From: Coniella vitis
Lineage: Eukaryota; Ascomycota; Sordariomycetes; Diaporthales; Schizoparmaceae
Assembly (NCBI GenBank): GCA_011317545.1
Contig: WUJK01000017.1
Location: 248,001 to 312,000 of the forward strand
Length of the DNA stretch: 64,000 bases
Reading direction: 5' to 3'
In this document: in pieces, positions 26,690 through 38,504 of the stretch
Numbering within the stretch: position 1 is the first letter of the stretch
Layout: each line of letters opens with the position of its first letter
Translations under genes and position numbers: made by a program
Notes under the pieces: model-generated
Database searches by the model: none
What the model saw: the letters and a program-made list of their open reading frames with translations, nothing else
What the model was told of the DNA's origin: nothing

Positions 26690-28280
26690 ACCGCCCCTAT
26701 AATATATAGTATACTTCTATATAGCGCTATAAAGCCGACTATTAATATACTTAATAGTAATAACTATATCTATAACGAAGATAAGGGCGGTAAAAATATC
26801 CTATAGAAAGCCCTTAATAATACCCTCGAGCTCGAGGATAAGGATAAGGGTAATACTAAGGGTGCTAAGGATAATATTAATAGCGAAGATAAGGTAGATT
26901 TATTCTAAGATAGCTAGGAATAAGCCGAAAATACCTCTAGTAACGAGGAGCCTACCTCTAATATATATATTAATAATAATAACGCCGAGGAGGACGATAA
27001 GAAGGCCTATTAGGACGAAGCTAATAACGATAGTAACTATATTACTAGTAGTAATACTAATCGTACCTATATAGACGATAGTAGTAGTAGTAGTAGTAAT
27101 AGTAACGATAACGATATCGGTATCGCCCGTATTACTACTACCGGTAATATTAGTAATAAATACCCTATACCTACCTCTACTCCTACTAATACTCCTATTA
27201 TTAAGAAGTAGCGTTCTACTACTACTACTAGTAATAATAATACTAGGGCTAGGGCTATTAAGATAATAGCTCCTATTAAGGCTAACCCTCCTTATATTAC
27301 CCGTACTATTAACGCCCTTATTACTATTAATACTTAGCTTAAGGCTAAGACTAATAAGAAGAAGATTAGTATTATTAGGAATAAGGGTAAGGCTATTACT
27401 CTTATTACCCCTATTAAGTATAAGAAGATATAAAAGGCTAGCGAAGCTATTCCTAATAGCCGTCGTATTATAACCTAGCGCGATATACCTTATAAATAGT
27501 ATTTAGTTTTAGTAATTACCGGTAAGTCGCTTAATAACTATTAGGATATCGAGGGTAATACCTACTACTAGCGCTATTAGTATAAGGGTTATACCCCTTT
27601 AGCTAATTACTTAGTAACCGTTAGCCGCTAGCTATATAACGCCCTATAGGAGGGTAAGGACGATACCCCTTATTATATTACTATTCGTATAGCTAAGGAG
27701 GCCTATAATAAAGTACTAGCGGAGGGCTTTGCCGAATCGTCTAGTAAATCGGAGGAGGAGGTAGAGCCGGTTATATAGCCCTAAAAGCGCCCCTATTATA
27801 TCCTACCCCGCTACCGCTAGTAATAATAGTATTAGTTATAATACTAGCCCTAGTAGTATTAACGCTAGGCTATTATAGCTACTATTACTATTACTAGCGC
27901 TAATATTACCTATAAGTAGGAGTATACCCCTAGCGTTATAAGCCTATTATAGTTACTTCCCGGCCTAATTACCCCTACCCTAGGTACTCCCGCCGACCGC
28001 TATACCGCGCTATACGCCCTTAGTAATACTATACGCTAAGTAATCGACTATATATAGTTTAACGTACTTTAGCCCTAGATAGCTTATAATACGGCTATAA
28101 ACTACCCTAATAGCTAATAGTATAAGATCCTAATTAGACCCGCTTTCCTATAAAGTAATAAACCGTATTATACCTACCGTATATATAATAATAAGGGTAC
28201 TATTTATAGAGAATCTTTATAAATTACTTCTAAGAAGGTAAACTACGCCTAATAGTCTATAAGCACCCTTTATAAGTACG
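26690..28280 (+). pseudogene. Opposite-strand ORF3, best-preserved copy
   Basis: Plus-strand counterpart of 19060-20470, somewhat less disrupted. Acidic N-terminal third, Ser-run near 27080-27100, basic cluster KKI near 27424, an IRIAKEAYNKVLAE-like helix near 27685-27725, a Gln-rich segment near 27825-27880 and a longer C-terminal extension that may overlap ORF2. Interruptions are TAG/TAA. No family recognised. Confidence 0.5.
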
Positions 28281-29262
28281 TTTTACGGAAAGGGGTATTA
28301 GGGGGCCCGGCTAGGCCCTCCGGCTAGTCCCGCTACCTCCGCTTAGCTACCGTATAATATACCTAATACCGAGGCGAAAGCTTACTAAAATAGCCCGTTT
28401 TATAATAATAGCCTATCCCTAGCCGGCTAAACCGATAATAATATACTTTAAAATCGCTATAACCGGTCCTTATAGCTATAAAGAGAGCTAGCTATTAGCA
28501 GCTTAATAAAAGGGCCGGCTATATTATAGTATAAAAGCTTAGCCCCTAAGCGCTATATTAACCGGATAAAACTACCTATTAACGTATCTATTATATCTTC
28601 TTAGAGCTCCTAATTCCCTCTCGATATAGGGTCCGTATACCCGAGGTAATAAGGCTTACTACCCGCCCTATTAGGGAGAGTATTATACCCCTCTTTATAA
28701 AGGTATCTATAGGCTCGTTCCTAGCTATACCTATATAACTAGGGCTCTAAAGGATAATTACTAACCGTCCCTCCGTAAGGTATTACTCGTAAAGGGCCTA
28801 AAAGCTTCGGAAAGCCTATTATAAGGTAATAAGCGTATTACCCTATAATCTCTAGATAATTAAGGTACTATTTATATAGATAAATACTACTAATAGTACT
28901 ATTTCTAATGCTAATTATAATCCCGTAAGCGCCCTAACCGCTTTAGCGTCGAAAACGTATAAGTACTTATAGAATACCCTAATAATAGTAGTAATAAATA
29001 CCCTATCCCTTACTATAATATACCCGTAGCCTACCCTACGCTTAGGTCCCTCCTAGACCTTAAAGCCGTCCGTATATATTACTATAACGTCCGGTAGTAG
29101 GGTCGTATACTACGTATTATAGCGTATAGCTACTTCCTCCTTAGGGTAACCGATATTAAGGTCTAATATAGTATAGTTAGGATACCGGGGGGTTAGTAGG
29201 GCCGGCTTAGGTATAGTAGGAAAGCTATATATAGCGTCCGTAAGGCGCGTATTAAATACCCT

Positions 29263-29614
29263 AAAGCGCTTATAATAATAGCTTAGCTTCGACCCTATTA
29301 AGGGTATTAAGCGGGTAAAGGTAGCTATTAGGGGTAGAGTATTACCTATAAAGTAGTAATAGGAGGAATCGGGTATATCGGAATAGGCTAGCTAATAGCC
29401 GGGTCCGATAAAAAATTTTTAAGCTTACGCCTAATTATAGCTAGGAGTTAGGAGTATACCCTCTCTATATAAAGACGCTCCTCGCTTTATAAAGGGCCTT
29501 TAAAGGTATTAACTAGTTTTCTTAGGGTTCTATCTACTATTAATAGGACCGTCTCCTAAGCTATAAATATACGGCGTATACCTATAAGGAGGGTCCTAAC
29601 CGTACTAGGGGTAA
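29263..29614 (-). pseudogene. Unassigned coding-like fragment
   Basis: A 350-bp piece between the truncated LINE and the 280-bp repeat with no second copy in the window. The minus strand reads for roughly 90 codons as a charged, helix-prone segment (for example ETVLLIVDRTLRKLV near 29560-29515) with a few RIP-type stops. It may be the end of another transposon protein. I do not recognise it. Confidence 0.3.
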
Positions 29615-29907
29615 GGAGGTTATCTTAACGAGTAGTAGTATCCTCCTATAATTTTAGCGCGGTACCGTAATACCTCTTCTACTATATAGGGGAGTAAATC
29701 GAATCCGTAATAGAACTAGTATCCGTCCTAGGTACTAGTCCCTTAAGCGGCGGCGAGCCGCCCTATATTATATCCGTAGGCAGGGCCTCTTATAAGGCTA
29801 TCCCGCGACCGTATTTACCTATATATAAATAGGTTAGATATTAGTAAATTATTAGTAAAACTATATATACCCTTAATAAAAGCAGGCATATACGAGAAAA
29901 GTATCGG
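29615..29907 (-). repeat. 280-bp repeat, inverted copy of 13458-13735
   Basis: Reverse complement of the repeat at 13458-13735, retaining a few more CpA and TpG. It is followed at once by family-1 ORF2 on the plus strand, as at the other site. Confidence 0.6.
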
Positions 29908-32062
29908 GAAGGATAGAGATAGGTAGTTAGAGGCGATTTTAATATAATCTATACTCCTTATAAGCCGGGTAAGCTTAACGAAAGGGGTAGTAATCGGGTT
30001 AAAGACTAAATACTATTTAGAAATATATTCTTTATAAATACCCCGGGTATCCCTATATATATTTAAGGGGGGGTTTTTAACCTAATCTTCTCTAATATTC
30101 TAAATATAGCTATAGAGGTTATTCCTAACCTATATACTAGCTCTAACTATAAGACCCTTATTATAACTATTAATAATAGTCCTTTACTCCCTTAGGAATA
30201 ACTAGTATAGCTATAAATAGACTTATAATCCCTCCCGGCCTTTAAAAGCCTTTTAGAAATAGGGCTAATAAATATACCGCCCCTTTTATAAGCGGAGAGC
30301 CCGGCTTCTTTAGATAATTAGGTAACCCGTTTAAACTACCTTTAGGGTAGGGCTTTAAAGGCAGCGGGACGGTAATTATAACCCTATTCCTAAGCCCCTT
30401 AATAGGATAATAGGGTAAAGGAGGTATACCGGGCGTATATTAGGGCCCGATATAATTATCGGATTTACTTAAGGGAGTTCTAAATAGCTAGGAATACTTT
30501 TAAAAGGGCTATTCTGTAAACGGGCATCGAGAGAGCGTTCGCAGTTTCGATCCCAATTTCTGTTATTAACTAACTTAAGGAGAGAAGTAAGAGTAGTATC
30601 TATATAGCGGCGCGAGAGCTGCTCTTAAGTAGCTCTTACGTTTAAGATCCACCCGTAGACAGAGTTTTCCATAGGTCCACCGTCGATGCGGGTCCTATTG
30701 CCGATGGTCTTTTGTGCGGCTCGTGAGCTGCTCGGAAGACGCTCTTATCTAGCGCTTATGTAATATTAGTCTCCAGACGAGAAGGGAATATGCTGACTAA
30801 GGCTTCGTGCCCTGGTGTGCCGAAGCCGTGCATTTACCCGTGGGCCTATAATATATTCGAGTATATCGGTAAGCCTTTTAATAGGGTAGGATAAATATAA
30901 TAGCTTCGGATATAAATATCTTCGGGATAATAGGGTAGTATAAGCTAGTTATACCGCTATAAGCTCCCCCGTTATATATAGGGGATAGTATATTATATAA
31001 GGACCTTATTAAGAAAGCGAGCTTATTATAGGATAAGATTCTATAGCGGTTCTCTAGGGATAATAACCTAATTAGGGACCCGCTTAAGGGCTAGGACGCC
31101 TTTAAAGCCTATTTCTAATAGGGTTATATAGCTATACCTAAGGAGGTAGAGGAGTATATTATCCGAGTTAAGTTTACTTCTCCCGGGGTAAATAGCGCCT
31201 TAATATCCTTATTAAAGGAGTATTAGGATAATATTAGCCCCTTTTTAGTTCGGCTTTATAATTATTACCTTATTATAAGTTACTTTCCTTTACCTTAGCG
31301 CTATACTAAGGTATCGATATACCCTAAGCTAGGTAAAAGGGATATAAATAGCCCTAGGTTATATAAGCTTATTATTCTCCTTTCTACCTTTTCTAAAGGG
31401 CTTAAGAGGCTAATTATATATAAGCTCTCCTAGATCCTATTTATTAAAGGGGTCCTTAACTTATAATATTATAAGGCGCTATTAAAACGCTCTATAATAA
31501 ACCTTATAATAATACTTATATATAATATTAAGCTAATACTCTCCTAAAGGTAGATTATTATAATAATAATTAGGGATATATAAGGGGCGTTTAATACCGT
31601 TTTCCCTAATAAACTAATTATATAGCTATAAATCCTTAGTTTCCTACTCCTATTATTAAATCTAATAACCTCCTCCCTAATAATATAGCTAATATAGGTC
31701 CGCTTAAATAGGTTAATAACGGGTTTCTCCTCGGTAAGATATAATATACCCTAGGGCTCGCCTCTCTCGCCGGTATTATATATAATCTACCTTTTTAAAC
31801 TTATTCTATAGGGTAATAATAGGTATTTCTATTATACGGACGATATTCTCTTCCTTCGTATATCTAATAGTACGGAGAAAAATATAGTATTATTAGAAAC
31901 GGATATAGCGAGCGTTAACGATTAGGCTTTAAGGAATATAATATAGTTTATAGCGGAGAAAACGGAAGTTTTCTATTTCTTAAGGTATAGGGAGGCGGTA
32001 TAGCCGGCTATTATAATAAGCGGTAGGTATATAAAGCCTATTATTAGTATACCCTCCTATTC
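29908..32062 (+). mobile_element. LINE family 1 fragment: endonuclease and RT, split by an LTR
   Basis: Plus-strand ORF2 piece. The endonuclease motif GDFN is at 29932-29943 and the SNYKT segment near 30145. The frame is interrupted by a 339-bp insertion (30515-30853) and resumes into RT with YTDD at 31833-31844. It ends about 32062, where sequence shared with 15020 stops. Both ends are truncated. It keeps the endonuclease part that the plus-strand copy at 13736 lacks. Confidence 0.8.
30515..30853. mobile_element. Solo LTR with 5-bp target duplication
   Basis: A 339-bp insertion starting TG and ending TA (CA after RIP), flanked by TATTC at 30510-30514 and 30854-30858. The uninterrupted site is seen in the related LINE at 13832-13850 (GGCTATTCGAATATATCGG). 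It retains far more CpA and TpG than the surrounding LINE. No internal region is present, so it is a solo LTR left by recombination. Its parent family is not otherwise in the window. Confidence 0.7.
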
Positions 32063-32921
32063 TAAGGTAGCTATTGGAGGTTATAATATATAATAGTAAA
32101 GAGGATCGAGGGGATTAAAGAATAAAGAAGAGGGTTAATAGTAGTTATATTATATCGAAGTGCTTGCTTGCTTACTTCTATTACTATTCCTTTCGTCGGA
32201 GGGAATAGCTATATTTATAGTTATTCTATAGCTATCTTCTAGAGCCTTCTATTCTTTGATTTATAATATATATTATAAATCCGTATCTTTAGTTATTCCT
32301 ATTGTTAGGTAGTGGAATAATATATTCTGCCGAGTAGCAAAGTAGTAGTAAAGGCTTTACGTAGCCTAAAAAGTCCACGTACTTTCTAGAACCTTCTGCT
32401 AACGTTATTGCTTACGTAATCAATGTTATATATTTTATATTAGTATATATATATATACTCTATACTAGTTATAATTATATTAGTAATACCTTATATACTC
32501 GTTTAGTTATTAAGATATTAAAGAAAGTTTGTTAAAAGAGACGAATTAGCGTTCTTTAAGCTCTTTTACTTTCTTTAGCTCTTTTCAAGCTTATTAGAGT
32601 ATATATATAGCTATAACTTAGTATATATATATATTATAGTATATTATTATATTATAGACTCTCTTATATATTACGTAAGCGTTCTATAGTCTTATATAGG
32701 CGTAGAGCTTAAGGGAGGAAAAAAGAGGAGGTAAAGAGTAGTATATATCTAACTAGCTTAATTAGTAAGAACTAGCGGTTAAACGGAGAGAACGGGAAGT
32801 AAACGCTATATTTATATAATAATAAATAAGTATAGCTATAAGTTTTTCTCCGATACTCGGTTTCCTATTAAATAAGAAAGGAAGGGGTTCCGGATACTAG
32901 ATAATTTAAGTAAAACGGAGT
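32063..32921. other. Unclassified AT-rich repeat-like sequence, no gene
   Basis: Begins TTGGAGG after the LINE break and runs to the target site of the outer Gypsy element. RIP is partial: some CpA and TpG survive. No open frame beyond about 60 codons. The opening resembles a Copia-type LTR start (TGTTGGA) but no partner LTR is visible. It is probably a transposon fragment into which the Gypsy element inserted. Confidence 0.4.
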
Positions 32922-32926
32922 ATAAT

Positions 32927-33406
32927 TGTAATGATCCTTGCCTGAATCCCGGATTCTGGAAGTACCTATGAGTTATATATTAGCAGGTAGGGAAGTATTA
33001 CCTTTAAGTCTCTGTACGTTTGTCGAGCAATATCAAGTGTTACAAGTAATCAAGAGGGATTACCCTATTATATAAAATAATACTTAGATTTACAACTAAA
33101 GACTATAAGGAAGCTATCTAATAGCAAGCCGTAAACTCCTATCCTTATATCCTTCTATTGTTTCCTATCCATAGTACGTATAGATCCTTAGATCACCGGG
33201 AGCGATAGGAGCGTTAGCTTATTTGGATTATTTGGATTATTATCGCTCCAACTATCTTAGTTATTAAGGTAATCCAACCCTAACCCTAGTTATACCGCTC
33301 TATATTCTTATATAAGAGATCCCTATCGGTCCGTTAAGGTTCCGATTTGCTAGCATATAGTTCCGCTAGCCTGTTCCTATAACCTATATATTCATAGGTT
33401 ATAATA
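32927..33406 (-). repeat. Left LTR of the outer Gypsy element (480 bp)
   Basis: Begins TGTAATGATCC and ends GGTTATAATA, paired with 46059-46538. It contains TTATATAAG near 33308, a possible TATA box, and a CCCTAACCCT run near 33278. The sequence directly after it, TTATCTCCCTTCTA, is the complement of the purine-rich tract expected before a 3' LTR, so in element orientation this is the 3' LTR. Confidence 0.9.
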
Positions 33407-33507
33407 TTATCTCCCTTCTATTAGTCTTTATCCCTAAAGACCTATAATATTTCCGTAAATAGTCCTACCTAATATTCTTACTCCGGATTATACCTTCCTA
33501 ATTCGTT

Positions 33508-34143
33508 ATATCTACGGGTATCCAGAAATCGCGTTCGAAGAAAACCAAGCAACGTAACCGTCTTTATCTTTCTATCGAAACTTTTAGTTTTAAGATAATA
33601 CCCTATTCTCTCTATACTTCTAAAGGGTGGTTATACCGTATAATGAATAGTATTTCGCGTTATTCTACGTACGTAAAACGAGGAAAACGATATAATAGGA
33701 ATAGTGTTCCTATAAATACCCGTAAGTTCTAACTATAATGATTTTCCTTATTGGTATGCTAACTTTATATAGTTTCTCGTATTTTATCGGAGGAGAAGAA
33801 GCTTCGTATATAGGAGGCTAATACGCGTAAGGAGCTTCGTAAGGCTTATCGTAAGGCGGGGGAGGCGCTTTCTCGCTTAGAGCGTCTTCGTATTTAGCGT
33901 AAGTCTTTAGTAAAGAGGAGTACGAAGTTAGTAAATACGGGATTGGAGTCGCTTAATGCTTAGGAGGAGCAGGAAGCCGAGTCTAGTATAAATACGGCTA
34001 TCTCCGCAGAATCTAAAGCTACTACCGAATTATAGGAGATTAGTAGTTTTAGGGTAATAGACTTTAATACCTTCCTAGAGTCTACGGATTTATCCGCGTC
34101 TGATTTCTTCGGCTTAGGGTCTTCTGCTATTAGTAGTTCGTAA
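33508..34143 (+). pseudogene. Antisense six-cysteine/coiled-coil ORF of the outer Gypsy element
   Basis: A 212-codon frame opposite to gag-pol, between chromodomain and 3' LTR. The ATA at 33508-33510 is the likely RIP-altered start (it aligns with ATA at 43582 in the inner element) and TAA at 34141-34143 is the stop. Order: a basic start (KSRSKKTKQRNR), then at about 33612-33705 six Tyr/Cys positions spaced X2, X6, X8, X2, X6, matching the fungal Zn2Cys6 spacing if Tyr replaced Cys by TpG to TpA. A long Glu/Lys/Arg-rich coiled coil follows at about 33798-33990, then a Ser/Thr-rich acidic tail. Only a few in-frame stops. I recall similar Cys-rich coiled-coil proteins as common unnamed proteins in fungal genomes; function unknown. 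Confidence 0.6.
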
Positions 34144-34154
34144 CTCTAATTTTC

Positions 34155-36605
34155 GTATTCTTTAATCAGATTTTCGTAGATATTCTTTAGGGGTTCCTAA
34201 GTATTTTCTGAGTTATCGTATCCTTTCTATTTAATAAGGTATTGTTTTCCGCGTCCGCGTTTGCGTAAGTCGAGGATCTGTTTAACTTTGTATTGTGCTT
34301 GCTCTGGTTCGATAATGTCTGTGTCGTACGAGAGTTTTGCGTCTGCTAGTGCTGGTTCCAGAAGTAAAATATAGAAGACTAGGTATAGACGTATATATAG
34401 GATTTTAAGTTTATAATTAACTAGTGAAATTTATCGTATAATTTTATAAGGTCCGAGTTTCTTATAATCGAGTTTATCGCTAGGTCTAGTAGTTTTAATA
34501 TTTTTACGGTTAAGGTAGACTTTATCTCCCTTCTATAGGATTAATCCCTTAATCCTTTTCCGATTAGCGTATTTCGTTATTTATTCTTTAACGTCCTAAA
34601 GTATACGTCGAGCATCTTCGTATAATTGCTTAATTCTTCTAACGTATTAGTCTGCCGTTTCTACGTTTCCACCTAGTAGTACTTTATAGTATACCGTAGG
34701 GTTACATCTATAGAGTAGGAAGAATAATGATTTTCCTATACTTATTATATCTACGCTATTATAGGCGAATTATACCGTAGGTAAGAGTTCGACCTAATTA
34801 TCTTATTTATAGTTAACGTAGTATCGTAGATATTATTCTATAATCTGGTTAGTATATTCTATTTATCCGTCTATCTAAGGATAAAATGCCGTAGATATAC
34901 GTTATATCGTTCCGAGGTATTTAGTAAGTAAGATCTAGAATTTTAATATAAATTTTCTATCTCTATCTAATATAATTTCCTAAGGTATTCTATAGTTAGC
35001 GATAATAATACGGAGGAATATATATACGAGTTCTTCTGCGGTACTACTTTCTTTATATAGTAGGAAGTATACGTACTTGCTTAGTCTGCAAACCACTACT
35101 AAGATACTATCGTACTGCACCTAAGTTAAGGGTTCTCGTAAAAGGGGTAACTTAGTAATAAAGTCTAGACTAATAGATAACTAAATAGTCGTAGGTACTA
35201 GTAGAGGTTATAATAGTCCGTAAGGTTTATACCGTTCCGTCTTATTTCGTTTATATATATCGTAGTTATTAACGATATTTATAACTCGTTTCTTAAGGTT
35301 CGGTGGGTTCTAATAACGTTAGATCCTTTTATAGGTTGCTCTAATTCCTTAATATCTATATACTAGTATACTATAGATGCTTCTAATATAATCGTTTTAT
35401 TCGGGTATTATTATACTATCGAGGTTAGGTATTTCTCCTTCGATATATAGGGTTACGCTAAGTTCTTTAGTAATAGATAGTATAGTAAAATTGCCTTCCG
35501 AATCTTCCCTAAAGATTACTATAATATCCTAGTCTTTGCTATTACTATCCTTATAGTCTAACCGTCTGCTAAGAGCGTCTATTTATTCGTTTTCTTTGCC
35601 TTTACGGTAGATAATCTTAAAGTCGAATTCTAATAGAAATTCGTACTATCTAACTTATCGTTTATTAAGCTGCTTTATTAAGGTAAATACCTAAAGGTTC
35701 TTATAATCCGTATATATAAGGATTTATTATTTTACGCCGATAAGGTAGTATTACTATTCCCTAAAGGCTTCTATTATTACTATAAGTTCTTAATCGGGCG
35801 TTCCGTAGTTAAGTTCTAGTCCGTTTAGCTTCTTACTAAAGTTACTAACTATCCGTAGTCGTCCTTTATCGTCTCGTTATCCGAGTTATCCACCGAGTAT
35901 ATAATCTAATACGTCTATCTCGATCTCGAAAACTTTATCTTAGTCTGCTTCGACTAGGATTAGTTCTAATATAACTATATCCTTAATTATACTAAAGGCT
36001 TTCTATACCTAATCGTTCCAGTTAAAGGTAATATCCTTTTTCGTAAGTTCCGTAAGTAGTACTATAATACTATTATAGTTCTTAATAAATTATCGGTAGA
36101 AGTTAGTATAGCCTAAGAAGGCTTTAACGTCCTTAATATTCTAAGATATAGGCTAGTCCCTAACTGCCTATACTTTATCTTTCTATATTCGTATATACCC
36201 TAGTATAATAGTATATCCGAGGTAGTTAACTTCTTAAGTATTCTAGTTGCATTTAGTAGGTTCTACTAAAATCTTATTATCTTAGAGGATTTATAGGATT
36301 ATCGTAACGTACTTCTAGTATTCTTCGAATATCTTTAAGTAAATAAGGATATCGTCTAGGTAAGCGATTATAAAATAGTCGAGGTATTCGCGTAAGATAA
36401 AGTTCATTATTTCCTGGAATAATATAGGGGCGTTAGTAAATCCGAATAGCATAATAAGATATTCGAAATATCCGTAGTATATTCTAAACGCTATTTTCTA
36501 TTCTTCTCCGGGTTTAATACAAATATACGTATATCCTTCTTTAAGGTCGAGGGCTGTAAACTATTAGGCTCCTCTAAGTTTATCCCTAAGTTCTTTAAAG
36601 AGAGG
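34155..36605 (-). pseudogene. Outer Gypsy pol, C-terminal part: RT end, RNase H, integrase, chromodomain
   Basis: Minus-strand frame matching inner pol 40485-42945 nearly base for base apart from RIP. It holds the YLDD box near 36368-36350, RNase H around 35950-35560, a DDE-type integrase around 35300-34800 and a chromodomain at 34330-34155. Chromodomains target such elements to modified histone H3. The N-terminal RT part lies at 44175-44445, split off by the inner element. Confidence 0.85.
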
Positions 36606-36610
36606 TAAGG
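36606..36610. repeat. Target-site duplication TAAGG, left
   Basis: TAAGG here and at 44170-44174 flank the inner element. The intact RT in the inner element has this sequence once. Confidence 0.9.
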
Positions 36611-37096
36611 TATTATAACCCACGGTTATGCAGGTCACAGGAACAGGCCAGCGCAACTATATACTAGCAAATCGGAACCTTAACGGACCGATAGGGATCT
36701 CTTATATAACCAAGTTACACGGGATAATATAGTTAGGGTTAGGGTTATACGAACTAATTAGGAATAGATCGTTAAGATTATTAGATAATCTAGTAGAGCC
36801 GGATTATTAAGATCGCGAGATAATCCAGATAATCTAGGGTTAAATAGGGTATTCAACGCAGAACAACGGAAGAATATAAGGACGATGGATTTCCTAGCTA
36901 TTAGATAGTTTCCCTTATAATCTTTAGTTGTAAATCTAAGTATTATTTTATATAATAGGGTAATCCCTCTTAATTACTTATAACACTTAATATTGCTCGA
37001 CAAACGTACGGAGACTTAAAGGTAATACTTCCCCGCCTGCTAATATATAACTTATAGGTACTTCCAGAATCAGGGATTCAGGTAAGGATTATTATA
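36611..37096 (+). repeat. Left LTR of the inner Gypsy element (486 bp)
   Basis: Starts TATTATAACCC and ends GGATTATTATA, which are TG..CA termini after RIP. It is the reverse complement of the outer LTRs, so both elements are one family. It retains many CpA but few TpG. Confidence 0.9.
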
Positions 37097-37379
37097 TTTT
37101 CACAACTCTTATTCAGGACGGTCTACATATACCTCTTAGGCAATATTAAGTATAGTAATAGCTCCTTAAACTCCTACCCCGTCCACCTTAGGCGAAGGAC
37201 GTCGCTAGGTTATAACTTAGGAAGATATAATACGCTAATTAATCGAACTTACTTAGCAACTCGCTATACTCCGATAGGCTTAGGAGCAGCAGAATCGCAC
37301 TATCTATAGGCAGGCTTAACAGCTCGAACAATACTAAGCTACGGCTATTATACCCCTAGCGCCTATTATTTAGAATACC

Positions 37380-38250
37380 GGTAACGGCTATAAGATAGAT
37401 AAACCTGCTATATACGACGGCAACTAGAAAACGCTTTAAGGGTTCCTTACCTATTATAAGGCGTACTTCCTATATAACGCAGCATAATTCACCACCGAAC
37501 CCGATAAAGTTATCCTAGCCGGTATACGACTCGAAAAGGACGTACTTATCTAGTACGAACCCTTACTTCGTAACTATATTAAACACCTAGGTAACCTCGA
37601 TTAACGTAAGACGACTATTAAGAATATATTCGACTTATTCGTAGGATTCGAATATATCCTTAAGGAAATATTTAGCGATCCTAACGAAGAACGGACTATA
37701 GTATAATAACTTATAGAACTTAAGTAGAATAAGTCTGCTTTAGCCTATACGGTCCGCTTTAAGCAACTCTTAATACGCCTCCCTTAGGAAGATAAGAACC
37801 TTATAGAATACTATTATAGAGGACTTAAGGATAAGGTTAAGGACGAAATCTCTAAGCAGGATTAGCCCGAAGACTTTATAATATTTAGTAATAACGCTAT
37901 CCGTATTAATAACCGTCTCTACGAAAGATATATAGAGAAAAGCAAGAAAGGAGGAAGCTATACTATATAGAGGAATTACGCTAGTATAGGATAGCGGATT
38001 TAATAAATAACTAACCGTAGCTTCTAGTAATAAGGTATAGTAGTTAGCGGTACTATATACGTAGGACCTATAGAGCTCGACGCAGCTTAGCGTAAACCTA
38101 TAAGCAAGGAATACTTTAACTATAGCAAGACAGGCTACTTCGCACGAGAATGCCGATAACCTAAGAAACCCAGAGAATTTAAGAAAGTCCCCGAAGGACG
38201 ATAAGCCAATATTATGATACGCGAGACCACAGACTCCACTCCCAGCTAAA
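37380..38250 (+). pseudogene. Inner Gypsy gag with CCHC zinc knuckle
   Basis: Plus-strand frame with a capsid-like retrotransposon gag domain (about 37390-37950; segments KHLGNLD near 37585 and AYTVRFKQLL near 37742) and a zinc knuckle at 38112-38153, where Tyr, Tyr and Tyr replace two Cys and the His of CX2CX4HX4C and the last Cys survives. Gag packages element RNA into particles. Stops are TAG/TAA from Gln or Trp codons. Pol follows downstream. Confidence 0.8.
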
Positions 38251-38504
38251 ACCAGCTTCTAAAGCAAGCGTCGAACGACTCCGATCACGGACTCCTTAAC
38301 TAGACCTTCTATTATAAGGACAATTATATAACGCACCTCTCGGTAAAGTAAGGCTTAGGATAGTTCCCTTAGAAACCTTATAAGGAACGATAAATTATAG
38401 TTACCTAGAGAATACCCCTTCTAACGGATAACGGTCTATTCGAAAGACTAGTAATAAAGCAGTAAGCCTAGCTTATTAGGGAATACCCCTACTAATATAA
38501 TATA

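Larger units (their letters stand above)
25501..29262 (-). mobile_element. LINE family 1, copy at 25.5-29.3 kb (5'-truncated)
   Basis: Minus-strand copy with (ATTT)6 tail at 25501-25524, 3' region with hairpin at 26104-26132, opposite-strand ORF3 at about 26690-28280 (plus strand), and the RNase H/C-terminal part of ORF2 from 29262 back to about 28290. It stops at 29262, where the shared sequence ending in CCTAA departs from copy A (2495). Its tail touches the 5' end of the full-length copy, giving a head-to-tail pair. Confidence 0.8.
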
